In this document: positions 11,195 to 21,843 of the stretch, one piece after another
How positions within the stretch are numbered: the first letter of the stretch is position 1
How the letters are laid out: the number at the start of each line of letters is the position of its first letter
NCBI RefSeq assembly: GCF_000002425.4
Contig: NC_037259.1
Span: 3,335,902 to 3,399,901 of the forward strand
Direction: 5' to 3'
DNA from: Physcomitrium patens
Taxonomy: Eukaryota > Streptophyta > Bryopsida > Funariales > Funariaceae
DNA length: 64,000 nucleotides
The notes under the pieces: model-generated
What the model saw: only the letters and a program-made list of their open reading frames with translations
What the model was told of the DNA's origin: nothing
The model's database searches: none
Translations under genes and position numbers: made by a program

Positions 11195-12560
11195 CTTGAG
11201 AGAGAAGTTTAGAGTAAGAAAGCTTAGATATGATATTATCCTCAGTATGCCATGGCTAAAGGTAGAGAATAAATAAATCAATTAGCTAGCAAGGATTGTC
11301 TCTTTCAAAGATAGAGGATGTATGGTGATTTTTTGTGCCCCTATATTAAGTTGGATAGCAAAATGATCTATGGCTAAGAACTTACTCATAAGAATGATCT
11401 TTATAAAGAAACAAATATGACATAAGCAATTGGTATATGTGGTGGTTTTAAAACTTGTCTCAGTGGTAGAAAAGACAGCCAAAGAAATAAAAGGATAGAA
11501 CAATTCATATGTGAATATCAGGATGTCTTTCCAACCAACTTACGTAACAACATACCACCTGATTGAGATATCCCTTCCAAATAGAACTAGTACTTAGGGT
11601 CAAATTGACCAGTTAGCCAATTTATTGACTATCACCAAATGAACTTGAAGAATTGCAAAAGTCATTAGATGAGTTGTTAGAAAAAAACTTCATTCAAGAA
11701 AACATCTTACCATAAAGAGCACATATATTCTTTGCATCTAAAAAAGATGGTGGTCTTTGACTTTGCATCGATTATCAAGGCCTCAATAAGCAGACTGTCA
11801 AGAATGCATACCCACTTCTATGTGTATATAATCTTCTTGATCAACTTCAAGGTACAATCATATTTAGAAAATTAGACCTTAAGAGTAGTTATTAGCAAAC
11901 TCTTGTTGCTAAGAAAGATATAAAAAAGATGGTATTTTATATGTGCTATGGATATTTTTAGTAGCTTGTATTACCTTTTGGTCTCACCAATATTCTAACC
12001 TCTTTCATGAATCACATGAATAGATTATTTTGGAATCTTTTAGAGAAGTATATAGTTGTCTTCATTGATGATATCGTCCTTACTAGATACTGTTGCCATT
12101 TTATTTGACAATTTGTGCATATTATTGCCTCATTAACAAACCTACTAGAAAAAGGTGCATCATTTGAATGGAAACTAGAGCAGTAAAGCGCCTTTGATAG
12201 GTTGAAGGAGGCATTGATTATTGCTTTAATATTACAAATATATGATCTCAACCTTACCTATATACTTGACATTAACGCTTCCGACTTTACTATTGGAGAA
12301 GTCCTTCAATAAGACTTTGGCCTTCAACCCCTAATATATGAATCATGCAAGCTTAAAAGGACAGAATGCAATTACTTTGCATATAATTGAGAGCAATTGC
12401 GATTGTATATGCTACAAAGATATAGTGACACTATTTATTGGAAAATCTAGTAATTGTTTGGACCAACCATCGACTCTTGCTACACGATTTATACATAAAA
12501 AATATAAAAATATAACATCATCACTAAAAAGAATAATTACAGATTTTTAACATTTAGCTT
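11195..12560 (+). pseudogene. Reverse transcriptase and RNase H remnant, outer element
   Basis: The outer element resumes after the inner insertion. The RT blocks are easy to read at about 11630-12080: ELEELQKSLDELLEKNFIQE, SKKDGGL, LCIDYQGLNKQTVKNAYPL, LLDQLQGTIIFRKLDL, LPFGLTN, and KYIVVFIDDIV with the catalytic DD pair. RNase H-like sequence with YILDINASDFTIG follows at about 12255-12300. Stops replace several conserved residues, as in FIQENILP-stop-RAH and DLKSSY-stop-Q. This is a better-preserved RT than the inner copy's. Confidence 0.92.
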
Positions 12561-12839
12561 AAATATAAGCAAGGGCAATAATATATTGTGCAAAATAACT
12601 TATCACGGAGAGCAAACTTGATGGCTAAATTAAGGGATAAAGAAAAAATAGCTACTATTAGTAGTGTCATGTCAAACCTAACCAAAGCTGTAAAATAGAT
12701 AAAATCTATGCATTAAGATAATTATTTTAAGATGATTAGTGATTGGTTGAAAGTTACTAATGTATAGTATCAAGATTATAATCTTAGTGATGGCTTATTC
12801 TATTTTAAGAAATAAATTTATATACTTCACAATGCTATA

Positions 12840-13720
12840 CTTTGAACTTGCATACTTCAAGAGGGACATAACATCCCAATATTTGGACACATAAGGCAAG
12901 AGAAGACTCTAGAAGAAATCTCATGGATGTAGTTTTGAGTAAGTTTGGATTATAATATTTGAGCTTTTATACACTCCTACAAGTCATCCCAACATAACAA
13001 TGCATGTAATGCAGCATTTTCTAGACTATTGTAGCCAATTTTACTATCTACGATACATTGGAAGTAGGTGACTATGGATCTCATTATGTATTTGCTTCAA
13101 ATGCATCACAATCACATTGTCTTTGTAGACTAACCCTCAAAACAACTTCACTTGATTATAATGTGCTTTGATATTGATGCCTCACTACTTATACAAGTCT
13201 TCTTCAACACTGTCATTTGTTACCATAAATTATTTCATGTAATCAATTCAAATGTGGATTCGTGCTTCAGAAGGAGTTTTTAGCAAACCTTATTTAAGCT
13301 ATTAGATACATGACTTATTATGTCTATAACTTTTCATCTTCAAACAAATAGACAAATAGAGTATACAAATCAAATATTAGAGGATATGCTATAGACATTT
13401 GTGATAGTTTACTACAATAATTAGGATGAATATTTGATGCCCTTAAAATTTGCTTAAAATGGTAGTATTTAAGCAAGTACCAGTCATTCACCATTCTTTC
13501 TTAACATTAATTTGCATCTGATTATACTAGTAATCTTCTATTGTTCTATCAATATCAACAATTTGACAATAGAAGAGTTTATACAGTGGCTTACAATAGC
13601 CTTATACGAGGCATGACATTGCCTTCTTACTACATAAAATCAACAGAAGCAATATGTGGATAACCATCAATAATACAAGACTTTCCAAGAGGATGACCAG
13701 ATGTTACTTTCCAATGTCAA
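12840..13720 (+). pseudogene. Integrase remnant, outer element
   Basis: Aligns with the inner integrase (9360-10330). It keeps the WKxVTMDLI-type block near 13060, the HHNH-like CH region upstream, a weakened HPQ block near 13335 and the FAYN-type block near 13450. Many stops and several frame changes. The DDE catalytic residues cannot all be placed. Confidence 0.82.
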
Positions 13721-13949
13721 TCTTTCACTTGCTATATCAACCCAAATTTGTAAGCTAGCATCTCAATGGCATGGATCTTTTTGCATTTTTGCAGTAATTT
13801 CAGATGTTGCATATCACCTCAAGCTTCCACCACATATTTAAGTCCATCTATTCTTCTATGTTTTGCAATTCAAGAAGTTTCATATTGAACCAAGACGCTT
13901 TTCGAACCAACACCAACCACCACTACTACCATTGGTTGACATTGATGAC

Positions 13950-14140
13950 TAACAGGAGTATGAAGTCAATAATATTTTAGAACATTTCTACCTTTGCTAT
14001 GGCAATAGTCATCTGCAACTTCAATACAAAGTTCTCTGGAAAGTTTATCCCATCCATGATGCAATATGAGAACTTGCATAAAATCTCACTCATTGTCAAG
14101 AAACCATTTGAAAATACCATTGGGAGTGAAACAAGGACGT
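13950..14140 (+). pseudogene. Chromodomain remnant, outer element
   Basis: The plus-strand frame reads YEVNNILEHFYLCYG, then LQLQYKVLWKVYPIHDA. This matches the chromodomain YEVExILDxR...LQYLVKWKGYPxxEATWEP. The expected tryptophan after DA is replaced by a stop. It sits just upstream of the polypurine tract, as in chromoviruses. Confidence 0.8.
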
Positions 14141-14165
14141 TTTGCATTAGTAGAGGGATATTAGT

Positions 14166-14691
14166 TGTAATAGGGCATGAATAGGATGGTTGTATTATTT
14201 GTATATAAAGATATGTAGTTAGAATCATTTTTGAAAAGCTTTTAGAATTGAAGGTAGAATAATAGTTCATGTGGGATCCACCATAGAACCTTCTAGAAAG
14301 GCTCAAGGCAATTATCATGATAGGCCCTATCTCTACAATCTTTTAAAACGGTGGTTATTTTGGTCGAGCCTACTATTAGGGATATTTTAGAAAGTTCCAA
14401 GTTAATTGAACAAAGTATGAATAGAACTAACTAAGGCCATTTGGGGCATTTGGTCAAATATGGCTTCAAACTCTATTCCTTAGTAAAGTTTGGTTTTTTT
14501 GTTGTATTCTATTTGATTTTATTTTATTCTATTTGATTCTATTCTCTTTTACTTAGTCATGTCTTTCATGTTCTATTCCATTTAGTTACTTTCAATTTTG
14601 CTCTGGTGTGCTTGGTCTTATATTGTATTGAGTTCTTTGTTGTTATGGATTTAGTAAGTTTTTAGAAGTTAGAGTATCTGGTCCTATTTCA
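14166..14691 (+). repeat. 3' LTR of outer element
   Basis: 526 bp, beginning TGTAATAGGGC and ending CTATTTCA; pairs with 2150-2676. It holds three tandem modules, the first with a perfect heat shock element at 14286-14298. A third, near 14385-14396, reads TTTtaGAAagTTC. TATGAATA at about 14416 corresponds to the TATA box of the other copies. Confidence 0.9.
14286..14298 (+). promoter_or_regulatory. Perfect three-unit heat shock element motif in outer 3' LTR
   Basis: GAACCTTCTAGAA fits nGAAnnTTCnnGAAn exactly. Homologous sites in the other three LTRs differ by a single G-to-A or C-to-T change, so the intact form is probably ancestral. Confidence 0.65.
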
Positions 14692-14696
14692 AAATA
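14692..14696. repeat. Target-site duplication (right) of outer element
   Basis: AAATA, identical to 2145-2149. Confidence 0.9.
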
Positions 14697-14762
14697 GATG
14701 CCCTACAAAAATTAAAAAAAATTAAAAAAATTAAAAATAACACTATGGTTATAAAGAGCATT

Positions 14763-15107
14763 TTAAATAATAAAATGTTGTTGAATATTATTATGTAAAT
14801 GACGAGCATGCAACACAAATAGACATCTTGTCACATGACTTGCACTATTTTGTTTAAAAGTATAATGATTTTGATCATAGTAAACATCTCTTCTGTCATA
14901 CTTATAATCAATGTAATTTTTATTTAAATATTGTTTGCATATAACATAGCCTTGATTGTATATAAATTCATCAATACTATGTTTTATTTCTTCTATACTC
15001 TCAAAATATCCCTTTGATAGTGCACACATATATCTCTTACTTTCCATTGCAAAATGAAAAAAAAATGTAGAATATACAATTTCCTCTCCTTTGTCTACTA
15101 TACACAA
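14763..15107 (-). pseudogene. Mutator-like transposase, FAR1-type N-terminal DNA-binding part
   Basis: An uninterrupted 114-codon minus-strand frame. It reads ...FESIEEIKHSIDEFIYNQGY, then YKYDRRDVYYDQN, then SASHVTRCLFVLHARH. This resembles the FAR1/MULE N-terminal zinc-binding domain (F-x-S-xEE...A...GY, then C/YDRGGxY...R.R.TSSRLxxCPFxLxAR). It is the 5' piece of the transposase whose catalytic part lies at 1190-2144; the outer retrotransposon was inserted between the two. Unlike the rest of the nest it has no internal stop, though some metal-binding residues look altered (Y for C before DRR). The true start codon and any promoter are not identified; ATG at 15107 is only the first Met of the frame. 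Confidence 0.6.
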
Positions 15108-15376
15108 TTTGAAATAGAATATATATTTGAATAAGATGAAGTAAATTTAGTACATACATAAGTATAAGACAAGTAGGAGAAGAGGATTAGAAAGATATTA
15201 TTACTAGCAATTGAGAACTATTGAGAACCATTGGAAACTATATCCAAAATGATGATTTTATTTATCTAAACTTATGGTTTTAATGATGAAGAAGATTTGT
15301 ACAATCCATGTATAAAAATTGTGATGATGGGTAGGTCGCTTTAATAAAAATTTGGGTTGCTTTATCATTCCCATTA

Positions 15377-15416
<40 letters not shown>

Positions 15417-15589
15417 TTCCATTGATTCTCATTGAGTATAAAAGTGTGGTAGGGACTGCAATCAATTGACAAGGGTTGAGGAAGGGAAAGGAGCATGGAT
15501 GGATGAGAAACTATTGAAGATTCCAATTCAGGATGAATGAGAAAATATGGATGTGGAAGAGAAATGCCGGATGAATGATAGAAAATTGG
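15108..15589. other. AT-rich spacer with AT microsatellite
   Basis: No coding signal. An interrupted (AT)n tract lies at about 15378-15416. This is presumably the right end of the Mutator-like element and its flank, but I could not recognise an inverted repeat. Confidence 0.5.
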
Positions 15590-17042
15590 ATGAAGGCGAA
15601 TGAGTGGCTGGGAAGCACAAGGGACGAAAGCTGACGAGGCACGGGCACAGGGGGGAGGGTGTGGGAAGGCCCTACGACCAATGAAGGGACGAGAAACGAC
15701 GATATCCCAAGCACACGCCTGGTTGAATGCCCCCCCCCCCCCCACCCCGTCTGACTGCATTCTCCACCCCTCGTTCTGGGGGCCCTACCCTGACGTTCTC
15801 TGTCAGCAGCCGCCGCGCGGCAGTGGCGTGTAGCGGCTGCGGCTAAACGGGAGAGCGTGGACATGTGGTCAGGGGAGGCGGAGGACCGCCGGTCAGCCCG
15901 TCCGTGATTGGCTGGGTGTGCGGGCCGGGCCATTAACGAGCAGCAGTCAATGCCGTGTCGATGACAAATTTCCTGTGTGTGAGTGAGAGTGTGTGTGTGT
16001 GCGCTTGTTTCTATTTTTATTTTTTAATTTGGTTGATTACTTTGTGTGGAGCGTGTTCAGGTCGATTTGCTTCAAGTTGTTGCGCTGAAAGAGCTTGTCT
16101 TGCCGCTCGGAACTGATGCTGATATTTTAGCATCGGGGTTTCGCTTCAAACGAAGTCGATAGATAGGTGAGTTTGACAGAGAGCTCTGAGTTTTGCGGGT
16201 GGCGAGGATGGCCGGCTGTTTTTAGGCTATGATGTCGAGAGAGCTCAGCTCTGTCTTGGTTCGAATGTGTTCGGAATAGGGCAGCTAATCGGGCACCTTT
16301 ATTTTTCCCCTTTTTCTAATTGCACGTCGTTTGTAGTGTAGCTCATCCTCTGCTGGCCATCCCTTGAAGGGTTCATGCCATTTCCTTGTCAGCTGCATGA
16401 TACCAGCCAAAAAAGAATTTGTTGAATGTCGGGGGGGTTGTTTGACATGCTTCCGGTTGTATGTCGTTTCTCGTTGCGTGGGATTAGAGGCGTAGCGCTA
16501 GTTTAGAGCGAGGTAGTGGCAGTTGCTCCCAGCGCTTGATGCATGTTACGGCTCATGGAACCTCGGTCTAGCTTTTAGAGTTCGGGAGATGCCGTTGTCC
16601 TTCCGTCTGCCTCGAGGACAACATGTTGACATCAATACTAATCCTCTCTTAGTCACGGCTCCAGGCGCAGTCGTTAGTTTCATGCCATCATGGGCGTGTT
16701 TCTCTAGTATCACGGGTTGGTGTGTTGGCGGAGATGCATCAATTTTACACTCTGTTCTCATGCCTGTTTTGACCGAGCTGTCTTGGTGACTATTGCTCGA
16801 ATTCCATGCGTACTCGGCCATTTTGACTAAGGGGAAGTTCTGTGTCGAGAGCTTAGTTTAGTGAAAACCCTCATTGGAGGAACTGGTTCAAACCAGTAAC
16901 GATGACCCTCAGATAGCAATTGTTGTGAGGTGGCTCTATCGTTTTTGTAACACACCAGCGGAAGGGAGACTGATCAGATTCAAGAGGACTGTATTCTATC
17001 GCCCTTCAGCAGGGGACGAATAACACAGGAGGGCTTTCGAAG
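15590..17042 (+). promoter_or_regulatory. GC-rich upstream region and probable 5' leader of the B-box gene
   Basis: Composition switches abruptly to GC-rich at about 15590-15960, including a run of 14 C (15730-15743) and many CpG. A GT microsatellite lies near 15978-16000, and less GC-rich sequence leads to the start codon at 17043. Several short open frames here overlap on both strands and look like chance results of the base composition. The length suggests a long leader, possibly with an intron; GGTGAGTTTG near 16165 could be a donor. The transcription start cannot be fixed from sequence. Confidence 0.5.
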
Positions 17043-19285
17043 ATGAGGACCTTGTGTGATGTGTGTGAGGCGGCTCCAGCCCGGCTATTTTGTGCAGCGG
17101 ACGAAGCTGCCCTTTGCTTGAAATGCGATGAGAAGGTATCTACACCATGTTAGTATCCTTCAGTAGGATAGGTTCTTAGTCAGCTCTTTATCTGACATTT
17201 CACGAACGTGAATGTCATCTTGGCCACAAAGGAAACTTAACGCCTTATTGTGTAATAAAATTCAAATGTATCTCCTCGCTTGCCATTGGTTTCGGGTCGT
17301 AGTGAATGACTAGATTTCTTGCAGCTTGCTGCAGAGAACCGGGTACTAAAATGTTGAAATATAGGTTTCTGTCTCGCGTTGCAAAGTATATAGCATGTCT
17401 CGTAATGCTGAGGACACCCTCCCTGGAGAAGAACTATTTCTTGGTAGGGTGTAGCCATTGAATCCATGTGGAAGCTCCGTTGTCTGATCATTCATCGCGC
17501 TCTGAGCAATTTATTGCATCCCGATTCATTTCATGCCAATGTCATGTTCAGTACTGGCATCCAAACTCGCTTGTTTCGTATCTTAAACATCGGATAGGAA
17601 ATTTGGTCCCTTCAATTGCCATATTTCTATCTGCATCAAATTATAACGTTGTTTAATTCTGATTTTTCCTGGATTCTTTGTTCGGCCGAGTACTTACACA
17701 TGCACTTATATTGATACAAAGGTTCACAGCTGTAACAAGTTAGCAAACAGGCATGTTCGCCTTGAGCTGGCAGAATCCAGAGCTGTTCCACGTTGTGATA
17801 TCTGTGAAAATGCTCCAGGTATTGCTCTTACTCGTCTTCGTGCAAGTGGTTGATTATTCTGTTGCTTACTCGTTACACTCAGTCACTCACTGATCAAGAT
17901 TGCCCAATGTTTCTTCAGCTGCCATTTGACTCGTGATGGGAATATGTGCATCTCGCTGACTGGATTTCTGATTCTTGCAGCATTCTTCTTCTGTGGAGTT
18001 GATGGGACTTCCTTGTGTCTCCAGTGTGACATGGATGTTCACGTTGGAGGAAAGAAGGCACATGAGCGTTATCTTATGATGGGTCAAAGAGTGGAGGCAA
18101 GTGTTCTCTCATAGTCGTGATTGCCTTGCCCCTCGTCATGTGATTGGTGTAGTGATTACCTTTAGAATCCTTTAAATCTTCATGAGATCAGTTTCAAGTA
18201 CGGACTGCACTGATTGCCTTCAGTCTCTTAGCATGCCAGTCCATTGGTATTCTGGTTTTCAAAGTCTCGTTTTCTTCCTAATTCGTGATCGTTATCTTGA
18301 AATAGTTTACTATTCACACAATCAAATTGTTTCTTGTATTACTGCTTTGGCTACACGAGTTATAGATTTTGCTGATTGTGGTTTTGAGAGACAAAACGAT
18401 TCGTGTCTCAATTAGCAAGTTGCGATATGAGTAGGCGGATGATCAGTACTGTTGTGCCCCAGTTTACTGTGTGGGGTCATAATAGTTCGCTGAAAGGCTC
18501 ATTCTTATGACTCTTCCCCGATCTGCAGCTTCCATCTAGAAAGCTCAGATTCGAAGATAATGTGGACACTGAAAAGCTTCCAGCAGAGCCGAGCAATGCA
18601 CCTACTGACAAGAATGGAGTCCTACCTGACCATCACCACCACCACCATTACCACCACCACCACCACCATCACCACCACGAAGACGAGGTTAGGGCAGGGT
18701 TACCTGCACCCAAACAAAGTTGCGATCGAGACGCTAGTAATGCCCCGGCTATTGCTATTACTGCTGGAGATGAGGAGTCTTTATTGATAGATGGTTGCAT
18801 ACATCAGAATCAGCCTCGAATGATTGACCTCAATTCCCGACCAAAGCGTTTGCAGAGCCAAGCCTCTGTGCCTGATAAGGTGTGGTTTGGGAACAGCCAC
18901 CCGCAGCGTTATTTGATGTATTATTGGATGTTTTGGGATACTGTATGTAGTGGTGAAGAAATGTATATTTTTTCTGATTCCTTGCTCGCTTCATTTCAGG
19001 GTTGATCTCAAGCCTCAACCTGAAGACATACTGCGCCAGTCTTCTCTGCCTGACAGGGTCAGCTTTGAACCAAGAATTTCAAACCATCGCACGTACTTCA
19101 CATTTGTTTTTGTTTTGTTTTGTTTTTTGTGATGAACCTCTTGGATGTTCAAGAAGCCTTATTCATGTATTGAGGTAGAATGTGGTTGGTTTGATCGTCG
19201 ATGTGCTGATTGTTGTCAATTTTTAAAGTCTCCTTCATGGTACCAGGGTGCATCCAGCAGAGTGGCGAGGAAGCAGTGGCGATGA
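17043..19285 (+). CDS. Double B-box zinc-finger protein (BBX group IV / DBB type)
   Basis: Light-signalling type nuclear regulator with two B-boxes and no CCT domain. Exons: 17043-17135, 17722-17818, 17981-18096, 18529-18879 or 18881, then 19000 onwards. B-box 1 begins [17 protein letters not shown] (C5, C8, C17, C25, C28, H33, H42). B-box 2 begins [14 protein letters not shown] and ends [15 protein letters not shown] histidine tract (residues about 137-152) and the conserved group IV motif [10 protein letters not shown] follow. Intron 3 starts GC (18097) rather than GT. The 3' end is uncertain. Using donor AAG|GT at 18880, or retaining that 120-nt intron, ends the protein at TGA 19003-19005 (220 aa if spliced). 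A donor two bases later gives [19 protein letters not shown], a last exon from 19247, a stop at 19285 and about 251 aa. Family members repress or promote photomorphogenesis through HY5/COP1; that role here is inference. Confidence 0.88.
18632..18679 (+). repeat. CAC/CAT trinucleotide tract coding polyhistidine
   Basis: About 16 consecutive CAC/CAT codons interrupted by one TAC, within exon 4 of the B-box gene. Likely length-polymorphic. Confidence 0.85.
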
Positions 19286-21796
19286 CTGGGTTGGTGTGGT
19301 TTAGAGCTGACTTGCAAGGCTAACCAAAAGGCTACGGAGTGGCTTTTCCTTAACGCATGGACCTTCTGCTACTAATCTTCTATAATCATCAGTGGAACTA
19401 TTGCATGGACGCGGGCTTGAGTTGTACATGGAACATGTCCCCAAGGAACGTTAGATGTAGAAATTGAGTGCTCTTAAAAAGACTCAAGAAATATTGTTAT
19501 TTTAATTTTTAAATAGATCATTTTGGCCCGGTCTGTGCAGTTTGTTGTCTTTTGAAGGGCCCAAAACTCCGCTCAACTTTTCAGAGCTCACTACTGGCTG
19601 ATTTAAAAGCCTTAACCCGAGTGCTCACGGCCTGTTGTGGAGGTCTTCTGGCATTTTTGTAATTTGGTACTTTTCTCTTGTACATGTAAATAGCTTCTGA
19701 TAGATATTTTCCGACATTTTTGCAGTATGCGCTGGACTCATGTTATTCTTTGGACCATGTCGAGTTGGTTCATTCCACCGTTTCGTAGGAAACCCGGGCA
19801 ACGGATACTGATATTGGTTCTAGGGTTTTGTCGCGGTCGGGTACAGTAGAATCTTCTACTTGATATATAATAGAACCTGATACGATGGCTGCAGCATACA
19901 CAACGAACGTGGGTCGTAGCATCGGAAAATATCCGTCTTACAATAATAGCGCATACTGAAGATTCAGTCATTTTGTCATCACAAGTCAGCAGTATCGAAT
20001 CCTACTTGTGGGAGCTTATTATTATCACGGCACGTGCTTCGTAAACCCTAAACTTCACTCAGGCAGGATCCATTTTTATAATAAAAAAAAATGGAGGGTT
20101 CTCATCAACTCGGATGACTTCCTGTCTTAACACACGTTTCATACATAGTCTCATAGATTAGGGTTATTTGCAAGCACTTGCTACGAGGAGAGAGTGATCA
20201 GTGTAATATCCTGAGGGTGATTGCAAGGATACTTTGCTTAACCGAGCCGCTGTGCTGTCATTCGGAATGCGATGCCTCCCTGAATATTCCTTTCTTAAGC
20301 ACCCTCCACCATGTGACGGGACCTGGACAACAGACTCTTCGTCATATTCATTTGTTTATTTTATTTCAAATAATTCTTTCTGAATAACGCTGACATGAGA
20401 AAATGATCGCTCTCAAGGATTGGATGGAACGTACAAACCTATTCCTCTGCTGACAAAGGTGTGCATTACGCCCTACACAGAGAAATGAGAGAAAGTGGCC
20501 TTTTCCCATCCTTCTGCTTACGTGAATTGGCCATCTTTCAGACTAATTTTGTTTGATGATCATTTCTTTTTATCTGTATTTATATTAGTTAAAAGACTCC
20601 ATTGCTTTTATTTCCTTGATGCTATTTACATTTTTTGATTTTTTGATATTTTACACAATAACGAGGTATACCCAATGTGCATTTTTGTCAAGCATTACAA
20701 TTGGTACTCAAATCACCAATCCCTTTGGAACTATTTTGAATTCTTGGATCCAACCTAGCTATTATTCAGTAGTTCAAGGTTATTGTAGACCTCAAGTTAT
20801 TTACAGTTTGAGCTTTATTTTTTGTTTTTATAAATAACTTACATAGGTTTTGTAAAGCCTCTTTACTTGATTTAAGTGTCAACAATGCATTTTTTCTTTG
20901 TAAAAAGAATTCTTCTTAAAGTATGCACCAATCAAATATAGAAAATATAACATATCATTGGTTGATTGGATTTTTTAATTCTACTATTTCATGATTATAA
21001 TAAAATGTAATAAAAAATGAAATGAATAATTAGCTAACAAACCAAAATCATTTTTTTATTTTTTATTTCTGAATATAAGTTAAACCATTACAAAATATTT
21101 TGAGTTCAATTAGTTCATTTTTAGGGAAATTTGAACTAAAAAGGTTAATTTTGATTGAAATTTGCAAATTAACTAAAGAATGCTCTTAGATGTGGCATGA
21201 GATTAAGTATGTGAAAATTTAAATTATGAGACCTGAAAAGCTTATAATTGAACTAATATACTAAGTATTGTTTTAAAACAAATACTTATCAAATAGAAAC
21301 ATAAAGAAAACTGAAAACTGTGACATTAGCAAAGACAACAAGAACCATTGTACTTTGATATATGCAATTAGTGTAGTTAGGATTTCTATGTTTCTACAAA
21401 TTAAATTGTTTTATGAACCTTGTTATGATTTGTACCATATTTTGCATTAAAATAGTAGTTATCTAACTTACAACAAAAAATAGACTATATGTTAGGAAAA
21501 AAAATAAATTCAATCAAAATCCTTATATTAGACTTACTAAAGAAACTATAATTATTAACTTCTTACATAAAGTCAATTGAGATTTTTACTATGGAAGTAT
21601 AGACCTTAGATTCCAATGTATACATGCTTATTTCATCTCAAACCCTAAGTTAGAATTTCCACATGGATTTATTTTTTAAATGTACTAAAAAGAATGAGGC
21701 AATAAATATAATAATAGTAATATAATTAAAGATACTATCAGAAGAAGATGATAATAATTTAATAAATGATTTTTTTATTGCAATTAATTCTAATGA

Positions 21797-21843
<47 letters not shown>

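Larger units (their letters stand above)
2150..14691 (+). mobile_element. Outer Ty3/gypsy chromovirus, decayed, itself interrupted
   Basis: A complete but dead LTR retrotransposon on the plus strand, about 6.7 kb once the inner element is subtracted. It has two LTRs beginning TG and ending CA, a degenerate initiator-Met-tRNA primer site, a gag-like region, RT, RNase H, integrase and chromodomain remnants, a polypurine tract, and a 5-bp target duplication (AAATA). RT, IN and the C-terminal chromodomain occur in Ty3/gypsy order, which defines a chromovirus. Every coding frame is broken by many stops, mostly where W, Q or R codons would have become stops by C-to-T or G-to-A change. It is inserted in a Mutator-like transposase gene and carries a second copy of its own family (5368-11189) plus a foreign block (about 3175-4497). 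Confidence 0.92.

Noticed and set aside
13977-14318. 113-codon minus-strand open frame
   Set aside because: It is antisense to the outer chromodomain, polypurine tract and 3' LTR; a chance frame.
15374-15933. Overlapping open frames on both strands in the GC-rich region before the B-box gene
   Set aside because: Low-stop GC-rich composition explains them; proline/arginine/serine-rich translations with no domain and no splice-supported continuation.
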